This document shows positions 49,122 to 60,077 of a DNA stretch of 64,000 bases, in pieces. A model generated the notes under the pieces. It was not told where the DNA came from, searched no databases, and worked only from the letters and a program-made list of their open reading frames with translations. The stretch's first letter is position 1. Each line of letters opens with the position of its first letter. The stretch comes from Mycobacterium colombiense (GTDB taxonomy: Bacteria; Actinomycetota; Actinomycetes; Mycobacteriales; Mycobacteriaceae): contig NZ_LZSX01000025.1 in assembly GCF_001665835.1 (NCBI RefSeq), positions 179,026-243,025 on the forward strand, read 5' to 3'. The translations under genes were made by a program, and so were the position numbers.

Positions 49122-49721
49122 CTACTTCTTGCCGCCGAGCAACCCACCGAGGATGTCGCCCAGCGCACCGCCCTTGCCGCCCAACACGTTTCCGAGGATG
49201 CCGCCAAAGGATTTGTCACCGGAACCGGCACCGAGGATGCTGCCCAGAACTTCACCCAGGGCGCCACCCGAAGCGGCCTGCGTTGTCCGAGGAACCGTTT
49301 CCGGCGACCCCCGGCCCCCCGAATTCATCTGTTTTCCGATGTATGCCAACACGATCGGGACCAAGACCGGCAGCAACTGCTTGAGCATGTCGCTGTTACC
49401 GGCGCCTCCCTTGGCCAGGGCCGACGCGACTTGATCGGCGTCGTTGCCACCGAAGATCGTCGCGATCGCCTGCCGACCGTCGCCGGCGTCAACCTGCCCG
49501 ACGTCGCCGCCGGCGTCGAGCAGGCCACGGGCGGCGTGGCTCGTGGCAGCGGACTCGATCCGGTCGGCTGCCGCGGGATCCTGCGAGTTCTGGTGAAGGC
49601 CGCTCAGCAGCACCGGCACCAGTGTGTGAACCGCGCTCACGACTTCGTCTTCGTTCGCGCCGAGCCTTGTCGCGATTTCAGATGTAGGGATCTGGGCGTA
49701 CAGATCATCAAGACCGGCCAT
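49122..49721 (-). CDS. DUF937 protein with glycine-rich tail
   Basis: Protein of 199 residues in the DUF937 group. The N-terminal helical domain is DDLYAQIPTSEIATRLGANEDEV, followed by a hydrophobic helix LLPVLVPIVLAYIGKQM and a Gly-rich C-terminus of repeated LGxxLGG units ending LLGGKK. It starts at ATG 49721. It is co-directional with the lectin-LysM gene 170 bp downstream, and both look like additions to the core order. Molecular role unknown; I infer a surface or aggregating character only from the tail. Confidence 0.8.
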   Translation of the reverse strand: MAGLDDLYAQIPTSEIATRLGANEDEVVSAVHTLVPVLLSGLHQNSQDPAAADRIESAATSHAARGLLDAGGDVGQVDAGDGRQAIATIFGGNDADQVASALAKGGAGNSDMLKQLLPVLVPIVLAYIGKQMNSGGRGSPETVPRTTQAASGGALGEVLGSILGAGSGDKSFGGILGNVLGGKGGALGDILGGLLGGKK

Positions 49722-49831
49722 CGGGGGTCACCCGCCTCTATCGCTGGATGTATGAGCCAAGTCAGATACGACACTAGACTCATGCGGCCCCACACAACAG
49801 CCCTCGCGGTGGGCGGTGCAACGCAGCCGGA

Positions 49832-51088
49832 TCAGTGCAGCCGCTCGACCTCCAATGCCACGCCCGCGGCGGGGAACCGGTCCAGCAGCGCGTCGCCCAT
49901 CGCGGCCGCGGGGGTGAGAACGCCGTGCAGATCCGGGAGCTTGTCGCGGTCCACGGCCAGCGCGAGGCCGCACTCCCCCAGCAACACCGAAGTCGCCTTG
50001 TAGCCCGGGTCGCCGCGCTGTTCCATGCGCGCCATGTAACGGGCGCCGGTGGTTGTGGTGGTGAAGGTCTCGATCCGGTAATAGCCGCGTTCGCGGGTGG
50101 CCTCGCTCGGGCCGGTTCCCGGTTTGGGCACGATGCGCTCCACCAGTTTGCGTGGCAGCAGCCGGAAATACCGGCTGCCCAATCCGAAGGTCGCGGCGCC
50201 GACCCCGCCCACCACCGCGGACGCCACCGGAGCCAGCGGCGACGAGCCCAGGCTCATGCTTTCGCTGTACCGCAACTGGCGTCCGTAGGCCCAGTCCAGC
50301 AATGCGTTGCTGCGCCGCACAATTCGCGTGTTGTAGGGAGCCATCAGGAAGCCCGACGTCCACAACCCGGCCAGCTCCGGCGCGATCCGACGACCCCGGC
50401 GCCAGGGCAGATCGGGCTGGGGGCCGATTTCAGGTTCGGCGCCGCGGTCGGTGGTCAGCGTGTACGGGTCGGCGAGCTGGCGGCGGGCGTCGGGATCGCG
50501 GGAGGCCGTATCGAGCACTTCCAGCATCGACGCGACGGTTCCGCCGGACACGCCGCCGGAGAAGGAGCGGACCACCAGGTCGGTGTCGCCGAGCTCTCCG
50601 GCGCCCTCGTCCCGCGCCGCCCGGTAGAGCGCATACACGCTGAGGTCCGAAGGGACCGAATCGAATCCGCACGCGTGCACAATCCGGGCGCCGGTGTCCG
50701 CCGCCTGCTTGTGGTACAGGTCGATGCTTTCGCGGACGAACATCGCCTCGCCGGTCAGGTCGGCGTAGTCGGTGCCCGCGCCGGCGCAGGCAGCCACCAG
50801 CGGCAGCCCATAGCGGGTGTAGGGCCCGACCGTGGTGATGACGACCTGGGTGCGGGCGGCCATCTCGTCGAGAGTCGAGGGCGACGACGCGTCGGCGTTC
50901 AGGATGGGCCACGACTGCGCGCTGTCGCCGAGCGTGTCGCGGACGGCGCGCAACCGGTCGGCCGATCTTCCGGCCAGCGCGATCCGCCTGTCCGGTGCCG
51001 AGCCGGCCAGGTATTCGGCGGTGAGTTTTCCGACGAAGCCGGTCGCCCCGTACAGCACAATGTCGAATTCGCGCGGCGTTGCGGTCAC
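49832..51088 (-). CDS. Saccharopine-dehydrogenase-like / trans-enoyl-reductase-like protein
   Basis: Protein of 418 residues with an N-terminal Rossmann fold (IVLYGATGFVGKLTAEYL) and ACGFDSVPSDLSVYALY, the signature of mycobacterial proteins related to the trans-acting enoyl reductase of phthiocerol synthesis and to saccharopine dehydrogenase. A hydrophobic stretch (VASAVVGGVGAATFGLG) lies near residue 285. GTG 51088 is the family-like start. It corresponds to Rv2449c upstream of valS. The substrate is probably a lipid intermediate, but no nearby gene proves this. Confidence 0.85.
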   Translation of the reverse strand: MTATPREFDIVLYGATGFVGKLTAEYLAGSAPDRRIALAGRSADRLRAVRDTLGDSAQSWPILNADASSPSTLDEMAARTQVVITTVGPYTRYGLPLVAACAGAGTDYADLTGEAMFVRESIDLYHKQAADTGARIVHACGFDSVPSDLSVYALYRAARDEGAGELGDTDLVVRSFSGGVSGGTVASMLEVLDTASRDPDARRQLADPYTLTTDRGAEPEIGPQPDLPWRRGRRIAPELAGLWTSGFLMAPYNTRIVRRSNALLDWAYGRQLRYSESMSLGSSPLAPVASAVVGGVGAATFGLGSRYFRLLPRKLVERIVPKPGTGPSEATRERGYYRIETFTTTTTGARYMARMEQRGDPGYKATSVLLGECGLALAVDRDKLPDLHGVLTPAAAMGDALLDRFPAAGVALEVERLH

Positions 51089-51132
51089 GGGCCCGACGCT
51101 ACCCGACGCCGGGTGTCGTACCCCCTGGAGCT

Positions 51133-51165
51133 AAGGAGTGCCGGGCGTGAGGCCCGGCACTCCTT
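51133..51165. terminator. Hairpin terminator after rpfE
   Basis: A 14-bp perfect stem (AAGGAGTGCCGGGC, 51133-51146, with 51152-51165) and a 5-nt loop. It lies between rpfE (stop at 51198) and the Rv2449c-like gene on the same strand, so it most likely ends the rpfE message. Confidence 0.8.
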
Positions 51166-51197
51166 ATATGTATGACAGCGAAGCCGTCGGCTGCGGC

Positions 51198-51968
<771 letters not shown>

Positions 51969-52859
51969 GATTACTCTTCCGTAACCCGTTCTGGGCTAAC
52001 AGGGACCGTAGAAGACCTCGGCCCATTCGTCATCTTCGGGAATCAGATATCTCGTTTCGGTAACGGGCCGATTACACCCCGGTATCCCGCCCATTTGTGC
52101 AGGTCATAGCGGCGTTTTCCGAAACGGCGCTCGGGCGGAACGGCCAAACAAATGGTGAGCCGAATCACCAGAGTTTTGTGAGCTGGCGCACGTTTATTTG
52201 CCGTGCTGCCACCGATTGGCCAGCGCTTCAATGGATCCGAACACGCTGGCCGCAAACCAGCGCAGAATACCGGAAGTTATGCGCGCCGCAAGGCACCCGC
52301 CCAACTGAGCGATCACGAACGCCGGATGATATTTACTTCCACTGCGCGCCAGCACAATTCGATTGACGCCATCGCGCGCGACCGCGTCTTCCATACTGAC
52401 AGCGCTTGCTCGACGTATTGCCGTGCTCGACAACGCTTTTCACTAATAATGCACGGCTCCAACAGTTTTCGAGCGTGCTTCCGACACAGTCAAGGACTCA
52501 CGATCGACACCCAGCGAGGCGCCACCAACCGGGTAACGCCGATCGAGAGGGGCGCGCGATTTCAAAAAGTCGATTTTGCTGAAAAGGCTTACGCCTCTTA
52601 GCTGAAGCCCCGGGCGTGGTGCGCCGCCCGACGCGGCCGATGCAATTCAGAGGTCCCTCAAATCGCCACTGCCGCAACAGATCACGATGCCCAGCCAAGA
52701 AATATGCAGGATTGAGGCCTCCGCCTTCATACCGAAATGCGCGGCGCAAATTCCAGGAATGGCGAAATAATAATCGCCGTGTTTACGGCGCGCGTTGTCA
52801 GTGGCGTCGAATTGCCGAAGCGTAGAGTCCGCCGGCTCGATCGGCCCGGCGCTTCGCCG
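51969..52859. other. AT-richer region without a supported gene (891 bp)
   Basis: Between the rpfE promoter and mobA. GC content is visibly lower than around it. Short open frames exist on both strands (for example plus 52203-52601, 132 codons), but their translations lack mycobacterial codon bias, ribosome sites and any recognisable domain. M. tuberculosis has two hypothetical genes here (Rv2451, Rv2452c), so a fast-evolving or decayed gene is possible. Confidence 0.5.
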
Positions 52860-53465
52860 TCAGTTCCGCGACTGCGCCAGAGCGAGCAGGTCGCTCTCCG
52901 TGTTGACGTTGGCGAGGAAGCGCGATTCCGGCAGCACGATCTGCTGGGCGTCCGAGGCGTCGATCAGGGCGCGCATGGAACGGGCGCCGCCTGCGACCAG
53001 GCCATCGATCCGCCCGGCCAGGTCGGTGCGGTACACCGCAGCCAGGTAGTGGCTGCGACCGTCCCACGGCAACACGATCTCGGCGTTGGTCTCGGTGGCC
53101 AGCTGCACCAGCTCGTCGATCAATTCCGCAGACAGCAGCGGCATGTCGACGGCGCAGACGAAGGCATACCGGGCGCCCGCCTCCGCGGCCGCCCGCAACC
53201 CGCGTCCGGTCGCCGGCAGCGGTCCCTGGCCGCGCACCTCGTCGCGGACGACCTGCGCCTGCACCGCGGGCAATGGTTGGCCCGGCGCTGCCATCACGAA
53301 AACCGGCTCGCAGCGCTGCGCGAGGACCCCCGCAACGTATTCGAGGAGCGTGGCGGCGCCGCCGGGGCCGGGCAGGGTGGCCTTGTCGCGGCCCATGCGC
53401 CGCGATTCACCGCCGGCCAGCACGATGCCCGCTAGCGACCCGGCCTTTTTCTCTGTGTCGGGCAT
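52860..53465 (-). CDS. mobA: Molybdenum cofactor guanylyltransferase
   Basis: Adds GMP to molybdopterin for DMSO-reductase-type enzymes. It is 201 residues from ATG 53465. The NTP-transferase loop is [17 protein letters not shown], with CAVDMPLL and later [12 protein letters not shown]. Its start lies 13 bp after the korB stop on the same strand. The upstream open frame is not MobA-like. It could be read as a related NTP transferase, but the motif spacing and the Rv2453c position support MobA. Confidence 0.9.
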   Translation of the reverse strand: MPDTEKKAGSLAGIVLAGGESRRMGRDKATLPGPGGAATLLEYVAGVLAQRCEPVFVMAAPGQPLPAVQAQVVRDEVRGQGPLPATGRGLRAAAEAGARYAFVCAVDMPLLSAELIDELVQLATETNAEIVLPWDGRSHYLAAVYRTDLAGRIDGLVAGGARSMRALIDASDAQQIVLPESRFLANVNTESDLLALAQSRN

Positions 53466-53478
53466 CTGGTCGCCCACG

Positions 53479-54570
53479 TCAGTCGACGGTCCAGGTGTCG
53501 CGCCCGCGCAGCAGCGATTGCAGCGCGGCGGAGTCGAACGCCTTCGCCGACTGGGCCGCCTGCACCTGTGCGCGTGCCGCGTCGTCGTAGGTGGGCCGGC
53601 TGATGTTGCGGAAGATGCCGAGCACGGTGTGATCGAGGTTCTGGTCCGACAACCGGGACAGGGCGAAGGCGTAGGCCGAGTTGTCGCTGTGCGCGTCATG
53701 CACCACGATCTCGTCGACCGACACGTCGGCCGTCTTGGCCACCTCCAGGCCGAAGCCCGACTTCACCACGCAGTATTCGCCGTTGGCGCCGAACACAATT
53801 GGCTCGCCCTGGCGGACGTTGATGACCCGCTCCTCGGCGCCTTCCTTGCGCAGCGCGTCGAACGAGCCGTCGTTGAAGATCGGGCAGTCCTGCAGGATCT
53901 CGACCACGGCGGCGCCGCGGTGCCCGGCGGCGGCGCGCAGCACCTCGGTCAGCCCGTTGCGGTCGGAGTCCAGCGCGCGGCCGACGAAGGTCGCTTCGGC
54001 GCCCAGCGCCAGGGACACCGGGTTGAACGGGTGGTCCAGCGATCCCATCGGGGTCGACTTGGTGACCTTGCCGACCTCTGACGTCGGCGAGTACTGCCCC
54101 TTGGTCAGACCGTAGATCCGATTGTTGAACAGCAGGATGGTGATGTTGACGTTGCGGCGCAGCGCGTGAATCAGGTGATTACCCCCGATCGATAACGCGT
54201 CGCCGTCACCCGTGACCACCCACACCGAGAGGTCCTCGCGGGCCAGCGCCAAACCGGTGGCGATGGCCGGTGCGCGGCCGTGGATCGAGTGGAAACCGTA
54301 GGTTTCGAGGTAGTACGGGAACCGGCTCGAGCAGCCGATGCCGCTGATGAACACGATGTTCTCGCGGCGCAGCCCGAGGTCGGGCAGGAAGTTGCGGATG
54401 GTGTTCAGGATGACGTAGTCCCCGCAGCCCGGGCACCAGCGGACCTCTTGGTCACTGGTGAAGTCCTTGGACTTCTGCGGCTGGTCCGTGGTGGGGACCC
54501 CGTCGTTTTTGGTCAACTTCGCGGTCACACCGAGGTCTTTGCCCGCCAGGTTGCCGATCACGTCAGTCAC
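53479..54570 (-). CDS. korB: 2-oxoglutarate:ferredoxin oxidoreductase, beta subunit
   Basis: Thiamine-diphosphate subunit (363 residues) of the CoA-dependent KorAB enzyme, which in M. tuberculosis provides an anaerobic-type 2-oxoglutarate oxidation. [12 protein letters not shown] is the beta-subunit Cys motif and [15 protein letters not shown] the ThDP/metal site. GTG 54570 and its GAGGAGGAG ribosome site both lie within a MIRU-like repeat unit, so translation initiation is supplied by the repeat. The alpha subunit ends 107 bp upstream. Confidence 0.93.
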   Translation of the reverse strand: MTDVIGNLAGKDLGVTAKLTKNDGVPTTDQPQKSKDFTSDQEVRWCPGCGDYVILNTIRNFLPDLGLRRENIVFISGIGCSSRFPYYLETYGFHSIHGRAPAIATGLALAREDLSVWVVTGDGDALSIGGNHLIHALRRNVNITILLFNNRIYGLTKGQYSPTSEVGKVTKSTPMGSLDHPFNPVSLALGAEATFVGRALDSDRNGLTEVLRAAAGHRGAAVVEILQDCPIFNDGSFDALRKEGAEERVINVRQGEPIVFGANGEYCVVKSGFGLEVAKTADVSVDEIVVHDAHSDNSAYAFALSRLSDQNLDHTVLGIFRNISRPTYDDAARAQVQAAQSAKAFDSAALQSLLRGRDTWTVD

Positions 54571-54655
54571 GAGCGCCGCTCCTCCTCATCGCTTCGCTCT
54601 GCATTGTCGCGGCGCATGTCACGAGCACCGCTCCCTCATCGCTTCGCTCTTGTCG
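54566..54655. repeat. Two MIRU-like units between korA and korB
   Basis: Unit A (54566-54609) and unit B (54618-54655) share GTCACGAGC, CCGCTCC and CATCGCTTCGCTC. Read on the minus strand each gives AGAGCGAAGCGATGAGG followed by a GTGAC. In unit A that GTG is the korB start codon. A third diverged unit sits in proB (37681-37723). Confidence 0.8.
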
Positions 54656-54677
54656 TTGCCGACCGGAACCACTGCGC

Positions 54678-56633
54678 TCATGCGCCGGCTCCGACCGTTG
54701 CTGCCGCCATCTTGGCGACCATGGTCTTGTCGTTCTCCACTTCGGCCAGCGTCCCGCCCAGCGCGGCGCGGATGACGCGGCCGATCTCGTCGGCCAGGAA
54801 GGCGACACCCTGCACCTTGCTCACCGATTGCACGTCGACCAGGTATTTGCCACGCAGCAGGAACGCCAGCTGACCGAGGTTCATTTCCGGCGCCACCACC
54901 TGCGGGTAGCGCCGCAGCACCTCACCGACGTTGGCCGGGAAGGGGTTGAGGTAGCGCAAGTGGGCGTGCGCCACCTTGATGCCCTTGCGCCGCGCGCGCC
55001 GGCAGGCCTCACCGATCGGGCCATACGAGCTGCCCCAGCCGATCAGCAGCAGCTCGGCGTCGCCGGTCGGGTCGTCGACCTCCAGATCGGGGACGGAGAT
55101 CCCGTCGATCTTGGCCTGGCGCAACCGGACCATCAGGTCGTGGTTGACCGGCTCGTAGGAGATGTTGCCGGAGCCGTTCGCCGCTTCCAGCCCGCCGATG
55201 CGGTGCTCGAGCCCCGGGGTGCCGGGCACGGCGAATTGCCGCGCCAGCGTCTCCGGGTCACGCGCGTAGGGCTGGAACGGTTCGTCCGGGTTGGCGAAGG
55301 TGTGCGTGATGGGCTGCAGCGTGCTGACGTCCGGAATGCGCCACGGCTCTGACCCATTGGCGATCGCGCCGTCGGACAGGACGATCACCGGGGTGTGGTA
55401 GGACACCGCGATGCGCGCCGCCTCGAGCGCGGTCTCGAAGCAGTCCGAGGGTGAGCGTGGGGCCAGCACCGCGACGGGTGACTCGCCGTTGCGGCCGAAC
55501 AACGCCTGCAGCAGGTCGGCCTGTTCGGTCTTGGTGGGCAGCCCGGTCGAGGGCCCGCCGCGCTGCACGTCGACGACGAGCAGCGGCAGCTCGGTCATCA
55601 CGGCCAGCCCGAGCGCTTCGGACTTGAGCGAGATGCCCGGGCCGGACGTGGTGGTGACGCCCAGCGCACCGCCGTAGGAGGCGCCGATGGCCGCGCAGAT
55701 GCCACCGATCTCGTCCTCGGCCTGAAAGGTTATGACGTTGAAGTTCTTGTGCTTGGACAGCTCGTGCAGGATGTCGGAGGCCGGCGTGATCGGGTAGCTA
55801 CCGAGCATGACCGGGATGTCCGCCAGCTGACCGGCCGCCACGATGCCGTACGCCAGCGCGGTGTTGCCCGAGATCTGGCGGTATTCGCCCGACGGCAGGG
55901 TCGCCCGGGACACCTCGTAGGTGGTGCCGAAGGCCTCGGTCGTTTCGCCGTAGTTCCAGCCCGCCTTCAGCGCCAGCACGTTGGTCTCGGCGACCTCGGG
56001 CTTGCGGGCGAACTTCTCCCGGATGAACTTCTCGCTGGTTTCGATCGGCCGCCCGTACATCCACGACAACAGGCCCAGCGCGAACATGTTCTTGGCGCGC
56101 TGGCCGTCCTTCTTGGTAGCGCCGATGGCCTCGACCGCCCCGAGCGTGAGCGTGGTCATCGCGACGGAATGCACAACGTAGTCGGACAACTCGTCGGTCT
56201 CGAGCGGGTTGGTGACGTAGCCGACCTTGGTCAGGTTGCGCTTGGTGAACTCGTCGGAGTTGGCGATCACCATTCCCCCACGGGGCAGGTCGCCGAGATT
56301 GGCTTTCAGCGCAGCGGGATTCATCGCGACGAGGACGTCGGGCCGGTCGCCGGCGGTCAGGATGTCGTAGTCGGCGATCTGAATCTGGAAGGACGAGACG
56401 CCGGGCAGCGTGCCTGCTGGGGCGCGGATCTCGGCGGGATAGTTGGGCTGGGTGGCCAGGTCGTTGCCGAAAAGGGCTGCCTCGGACGTGAAGCGATCAC
56501 CGGTGAGCTGCATGCCGTCGCCGGAGTCCCCGGCGAAGCGAATGACGACCTGCTCGAGGCGCTGACGGGCAGATCCGTTGGGGGAAGCCCCATTCTGTGA
56601 GTGTGATCCGGCTCCGCTGCCGTTCGGATCCAC
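54678..56633 (-). CDS. korA: 2-oxoglutarate:ferredoxin oxidoreductase, alpha subunit
   Basis: Fused gamma-alpha subunit of KorAB, 651 residues from GTG 56633, which has GGAGGG 7 nt upstream; GTG 56657 would give 659. The N-terminal gamma domain is VVIRFAGDSGDGMQLTGDRF, and the alpha domain has GSYPITPASDIL and QAEDEIGGICAAIGASYGG. It is an oxygen-tolerant type found in actinobacteria and needs a ferredoxin. The Rv2456c-like transporter gene that lies upstream in M. tuberculosis is missing; a 310-bp gap is there instead. Confidence 0.93.
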   Translation of the reverse strand: MDPNGSGAGSHSQNGASPNGSARQRLEQVVIRFAGDSGDGMQLTGDRFTSEAALFGNDLATQPNYPAEIRAPAGTLPGVSSFQIQIADYDILTAGDRPDVLVAMNPAALKANLGDLPRGGMVIANSDEFTKRNLTKVGYVTNPLETDELSDYVVHSVAMTTLTLGAVEAIGATKKDGQRAKNMFALGLLSWMYGRPIETSEKFIREKFARKPEVAETNVLALKAGWNYGETTEAFGTTYEVSRATLPSGEYRQISGNTALAYGIVAAGQLADIPVMLGSYPITPASDILHELSKHKNFNVITFQAEDEIGGICAAIGASYGGALGVTTTSGPGISLKSEALGLAVMTELPLLVVDVQRGGPSTGLPTKTEQADLLQALFGRNGESPVAVLAPRSPSDCFETALEAARIAVSYHTPVIVLSDGAIANGSEPWRIPDVSTLQPITHTFANPDEPFQPYARDPETLARQFAVPGTPGLEHRIGGLEAANGSGNISYEPVNHDLMVRLRQAKIDGISVPDLEVDDPTGDAELLLIGWGSSYGPIGEACRRARRKGIKVAHAHLRYLNPFPANVGEVLRRYPQVVAPEMNLGQLAFLLRGKYLVDVQSVSKVQGVAFLADEIGRVIRAALGGTLAEVENDKTMVAKMAAATVGAGA

Positions 56634-56943
56634 GTCTTTGCCCTCCACTTTGTTCACCGGACAGACACTGCGCGCAAACTAGATTACGCCCGTGAAAGTG
56701 ACTTTCCGGCCGTCTGGGTTTGATGTCACTGGAAGTATCAATTATGGCACTGATTTCCGGTCGGCATCGCCGTCCCTGAGCCGTCATCTCGGCCGCGTCG
56801 GCATCCAAAAGGCGACGTCAGCGACGTGCTACTGATCAGTAGCCCAGCAAACTGTGGCGTTGGTCACGTCAACGTGCGTCGCACGGGCAGCAAAACACGT
56901 CAGGCGGTCCGCACAATCGGCCCCGCCGGGAGACTGGACGGAC
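56634..56943. other. Intergenic region with a 16-bp palindrome
   Basis: No supported gene between korA and clpX. GCTACTGATCAGTAGC at 56828-56843 is a perfect 16-bp palindrome with no loop, about 200 bp upstream of korA, and looks like a binding site for a dimeric regulator. The rest shows no clear terminator for clpX. Confidence 0.5.
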
Positions 56944-58224
56944 TTAGGCGCTCTTGTCCCGGCGCTCGGAACGGGAAGGCTTGCGCGGCACGATCGTCGG
57001 CAAGACGTTGTCCTGGACGGTCTCCTTGGTCACCACGACCTTGGCGACGTCATCGCGGCTCGGGATGTCATACATCACCGGCAGCAGGACCTCTTCCATG
57101 ATGGCCCGCAGGCCACGGGCGCCGGTGCCGCGGTGGATCGCCTGGTCGGCGATCGCTTCCAGGGCGTCGTCGGTGAACTCGAGCTCCACGTTATCCATCT
57201 CGAAGAGCCGGGTGTACTGCTTGACCAGCGCGTTCTTCGGCTCGGACAGGATCTTGACCAGCGACTCGCGATCCAAGTTGGTGACCGAGGCGACCACCGG
57301 AAGCCGGCCGATGAACTCGGGGATCAGGCCGAACTTGATCAGGTCCTCGGGCATCACTTCGGCGAAGTGGTCGGTGGTGTCGATCTCGGCCTTGGAGCGC
57401 ACCTCGGCGCCGAAGCCCAGGCCGCGCTTGCCGACGCGCTCGTAAATGATCTTCTCCAGGCCCGCGAAGGCCCCGGCGACGATGAACAGCACGTTGGTGG
57501 TGTCGATCTGGATGAACTCTTGGTGTGGGTGCTTGCGCCCGCCCTGCGGGGGAACCGAGGCCTGGGTGCCTTCCAGGATCTTCAGCAGGGCCTGCTGGAC
57601 GCCTTCTCCGGAGACGTCGCGGGTGATCGACGGGTTCTCGCTCTTGCGGGCGATCTTGTCGACCTCGTCGATATAGATGATGCCGGTCTCCGCGCGCTTG
57701 ACGTCGTAGTCAGCGGCCTGGATCAGCTTGAGCAAGATGTTCTCGACGTCCTCACCGACGTAACCGGCTTCGGTCAGGGCGGTGGCGTCGGCGATCGCGA
57801 ACGGGACGTTGAGCATCTTGGCGAGCGTCTGGGCGAGGTAGGTCTTGCCGCAACCGGTCGGTCCGAGCATCAGGATGTTGGACTTCGTCAGCTCGACCGG
57901 CTCGTGCCGCGAGTCGCGGCCCTTCTCACCGGCCTGGATCCGCTTGTAGTGGTTGTAGACCGCGACGGCCAGCGTCCGCTTGGCGGTGTCCTGCCCGATG
58001 ACGTATCCCTCGAGGAACTCCCGGATCTCGACCGGCTTGGGAAGTTCATCAAGCTTCACGTCGTCGGCGTCGGCGAGCTCCTCTTCGATGATCTCGTTGC
58101 AGAGATCGATGCACTCATCGCAGATGTATACGCCGGGGCCAGCAATGAGCTTCTTGACCTGCTTCTGGCTCTTCCCGCAGAACGAGCACTTCAGCAGGTC
58201 ACCGCCGTCTCCGATGCGCGCCAT
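56944..58224 (-). CDS. clpX: ClpX AAA+ unfoldase
   Basis: ATPase of 426 residues that unfolds proteins for ClpP1P2. An N-terminal zinc-binding domain (CSFCGKSQ, then CDECIDLC) precedes the AAA+ core: [14 protein letters not shown], the pore loop GYVGED, Walker [28 protein letters not shown] and [12 protein letters not shown]. It starts at ATG 58224. clpP1 and clpP2 lie 1.2-2.5 kb away in the same direction, separated by the opposing mmuM gene, as in M. tuberculosis. Confidence 0.97.
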   Translation of the reverse strand: MARIGDGGDLLKCSFCGKSQKQVKKLIAGPGVYICDECIDLCNEIIEEELADADDVKLDELPKPVEIREFLEGYVIGQDTAKRTLAVAVYNHYKRIQAGEKGRDSRHEPVELTKSNILMLGPTGCGKTYLAQTLAKMLNVPFAIADATALTEAGYVGEDVENILLKLIQAADYDVKRAETGIIYIDEVDKIARKSENPSITRDVSGEGVQQALLKILEGTQASVPPQGGRKHPHQEFIQIDTTNVLFIVAGAFAGLEKIIYERVGKRGLGFGAEVRSKAEIDTTDHFAEVMPEDLIKFGLIPEFIGRLPVVASVTNLDRESLVKILSEPKNALVKQYTRLFEMDNVELEFTDDALEAIADQAIHRGTGARGLRAIMEEVLLPVMYDIPSRDDVAKVVVTKETVQDNVLPTIVPRKPSRSERRDKSA

Positions 58225-58554
58225 GGTGCTGAGGGCCTACTTCCTGTTCGCCGTTGGTCTTGCCTGTCCCCGCATGTATTCACCGACGCTACCCGTTTGT
58301 TCGGGCCCGACGCGACCATAAAGGCCGAATCGCGTCGGTGGTATTCATGCGTGTCCGTCTGGATGAAACATATAGCCAGACGGTGCCCGTCACTCGCGAA
58401 AGGCGCGCTTTGCGTGTCTTTGGCGTGTCGCGGTCGTAATGCGATCGAGGCCGACTGCCCTCCGACCTTGCTTCGGTGTGGAGGTGCCAACCCAACGCCA
58501 ATCAATCGCGCGAGGCCTGGGCGGACCCCCAAGAATTCACCCTACAGTGGCGAC
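58225..58554. promoter_or_regulatory. Divergent clpX/mmuM promoter region (330 bp)
   Basis: No gene is supported. TACAGT at 58543-58548 lies 6 bp before the mmuM GTG, the spacing of a mycobacterial leaderless promoter. For clpX, TAGCGT on the minus strand about 60 bp upstream is a weak -10 candidate. The clpX start has no good ribosome site close by. Confidence 0.5.
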
Positions 58555-59445
58555 GTGGGTTTGGCGGGGGGCTTTGCATGGCCCGACGGATCCGTGCTGC
58601 TCGACGGCGGCTTGGCCACCGAGCTCGAAGCGCGCGGCCATGACCTGTCCGACCCGCTATGGTCGGCGAGGCTGCTCGCGGACGCCCCGCAGGAGATCGC
58701 CGCCGTGCACGCCGCCTACTTTCGCGCCGGGGCCACGATCGCGACGACGGCCAGCTACCAGGCGTCGTTCGAGGGGTTCGCCGCCCGCGGGTTCGATCGC
58801 CGGGAGACGGCCGGGCTGCTGCGCCGCAGCGTCGAGCTCGCCAAGGCCGCGCGGGACGAATCCGGCGGCGGTGGGCTGCTCGTCGCCGCCTCGATCGGAC
58901 CGTACGGCGCGGCGCTGGCCGACGGATCGGAGTACCGCGGGCGCTACGGCCTGTCGGTCGCGGCCCTGGCACGATGGCACCGCCCACGGCTGGAGACCCT
59001 GGCCGACGCCGGCGCGGACCTGCTGGCGTGCGAGACCGTGCCCGACATCGACGAGGCGCAGGCCCTGGTCGAGCTGGTGCGCTCGGTCGGGAAGCCGGCC
59101 TGGCTGAGCTACACCATCGAGGGCGACCGGACCCGCGCCGGGCAGTCGCTGTCCGACGCGTTCGCGGTGGCGGCCGGCGTCGACGAGATCGTCGCGGTCG
59201 GGGTGAACTGCTGCGCGCCCGATGACGTGTTGCCCGCGATCGCGCGCGCCGCAGCCGTCGGGAAGCCCGTCATCGTCTACCCGAACAGCGGTGAACGCTG
59301 GGACGCCTTGCGGCACAACTGGATCGGCCGGTCGCGGTTCAGCACGGACCTGGCAGGACAGTGGATTGCAGCCGGGGCCCGCATCGTCGGCGGATGCTGC
59401 CGGGTCGGGCCCACCGACATTGCCGACCTTCGCCGAAACCGCTAG
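58555..59445 (+). CDS. mmuM: Homocysteine S-methyltransferase
   Basis: Zinc enzyme of 296 residues that methylates homocysteine using S-methylmethionine or SAM. Substrate motif [16 protein letters not shown], zinc cysteines in GVNCCAPDD and the closing GGCCRV. GTG 58555 gives an N-terminus similar to Rv2458 and is probably leaderless (TACAGT just upstream). The open frame extends much further upstream, antisense to clpX, and should not be read as protein. Its stop overlaps the convergent clpP2 stop by 4 bases. Confidence 0.93.
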   Translation: MGLAGGFAWPDGSVLLDGGLATELEARGHDLSDPLWSARLLADAPQEIAAVHAAYFRAGATIATTASYQASFEGFAARGFDRRETAGLLRRSVELAKAARDESGGGGLLVAASIGPYGAALADGSEYRGRYGLSVAALARWHRPRLETLADAGADLLACETVPDIDEAQALVELVRSVGKPAWLSYTIEGDRTRAGQSLSDAFAVAAGVDEIVAVGVNCCAPDDVLPAIARAAAVGKPVIVYPNSGERWDALRHNWIGRSRFSTDLAGQWIAAGARIVGGCCRVGPTDIADLRRNR

Positions 59446-60077
59446 GCGGTCTGCGCCGAAAGCTTCCGGTACTCCAGCACGGTGTCGATTATCCCGTAAT
59501 CCTTGGCCTCTTCGGCGGTGAGGATCTTGTCCCGGTCGGTGTCCTTGCGGACCGTCGCGGCGTCCTTGCCGGTGTGGCGGGCCAGCGTGGTCTCCATCAG
59601 CGTGCGCATCCGCTCGATCTCGGCGGCCTGGATCTCCAGATCGGAGAACTGCCCCTGGATCACGCCCTGCAGCGAGGGCTGGTGGATGAGCACCCGGGCG
59701 TTGGGCAGCGCCATCCGCTTGCCCGGCGTCCCGGCGGCCAGCAACACCGCCGCCGCCGAGGCGGCCTGACCCAGGCACACCGTCTGGATGTCGGCGCGCA
59801 CGTACTGCATGGTGTCGTAAATCGCCATCAGCGAGGTGAATCCACCACCGGGCGAGTTGATGTACATGGTGATATCGCGGTCGGGATCAAGCGACTCGAG
59901 CACCAGCAGCTGCGCCATGATGTCGTTCGCCGACGCGTCGTCGACCTGGACGCCGAGGAAGATGATGCGTTCCTCGAACAGCTTGTTATACGGGTTCGAC
60001 TCCTTGACACCGAAGCTGGAGTGCTCGATGAACGAGGGCAGAATGTAGCGCGCCTGGGGCTGGGTTTCGGGGTTCAC
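59442..60077 (-). CDS. clpP2: ATP-dependent Clp protease subunit ClpP2
   Basis: Serine-protease ring subunit of 211 residues. The nucleophile is in [12 protein letters not shown] and the catalytic His in [10 protein letters not shown], with an Asp later in the chain. It forms a mixed ClpP1P2 tetradecamer that ClpX or ClpC1 dock on. GTG 60077 overlaps the clpP1 stop (GTGA), giving coupled, near-equal synthesis of both rings. Confidence 0.96.
   Translation of the reverse strand: MNPETQPQARYILPSFIEHSSFGVKESNPYNKLFEERIIFLGVQVDDASANDIMAQLLVLESLDPDRDITMYINSPGGGFTSLMAIYDTMQYVRADIQTVCLGQAASAAAVLLAAGTPGKRMALPNARVLIHQPSLQGVIQGQFSDLEIQAAEIERMRTLMETTLARHTGKDAATVRKDTDRDKILTAEEAKDYGIIDTVLEYRKLSAQTA

Noticed and set aside
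52203..52601. 132-codon frame in the AT-richer gap
   Set aside because: No codon bias, ribosome site or domain; length similarity to a hypothetical M. tuberculosis gene is not enough.
56854..58554. Long upstream extension of the mmuM frame
   Set aside because: Antisense to clpX; MmuM homology begins only after GTG 58555.
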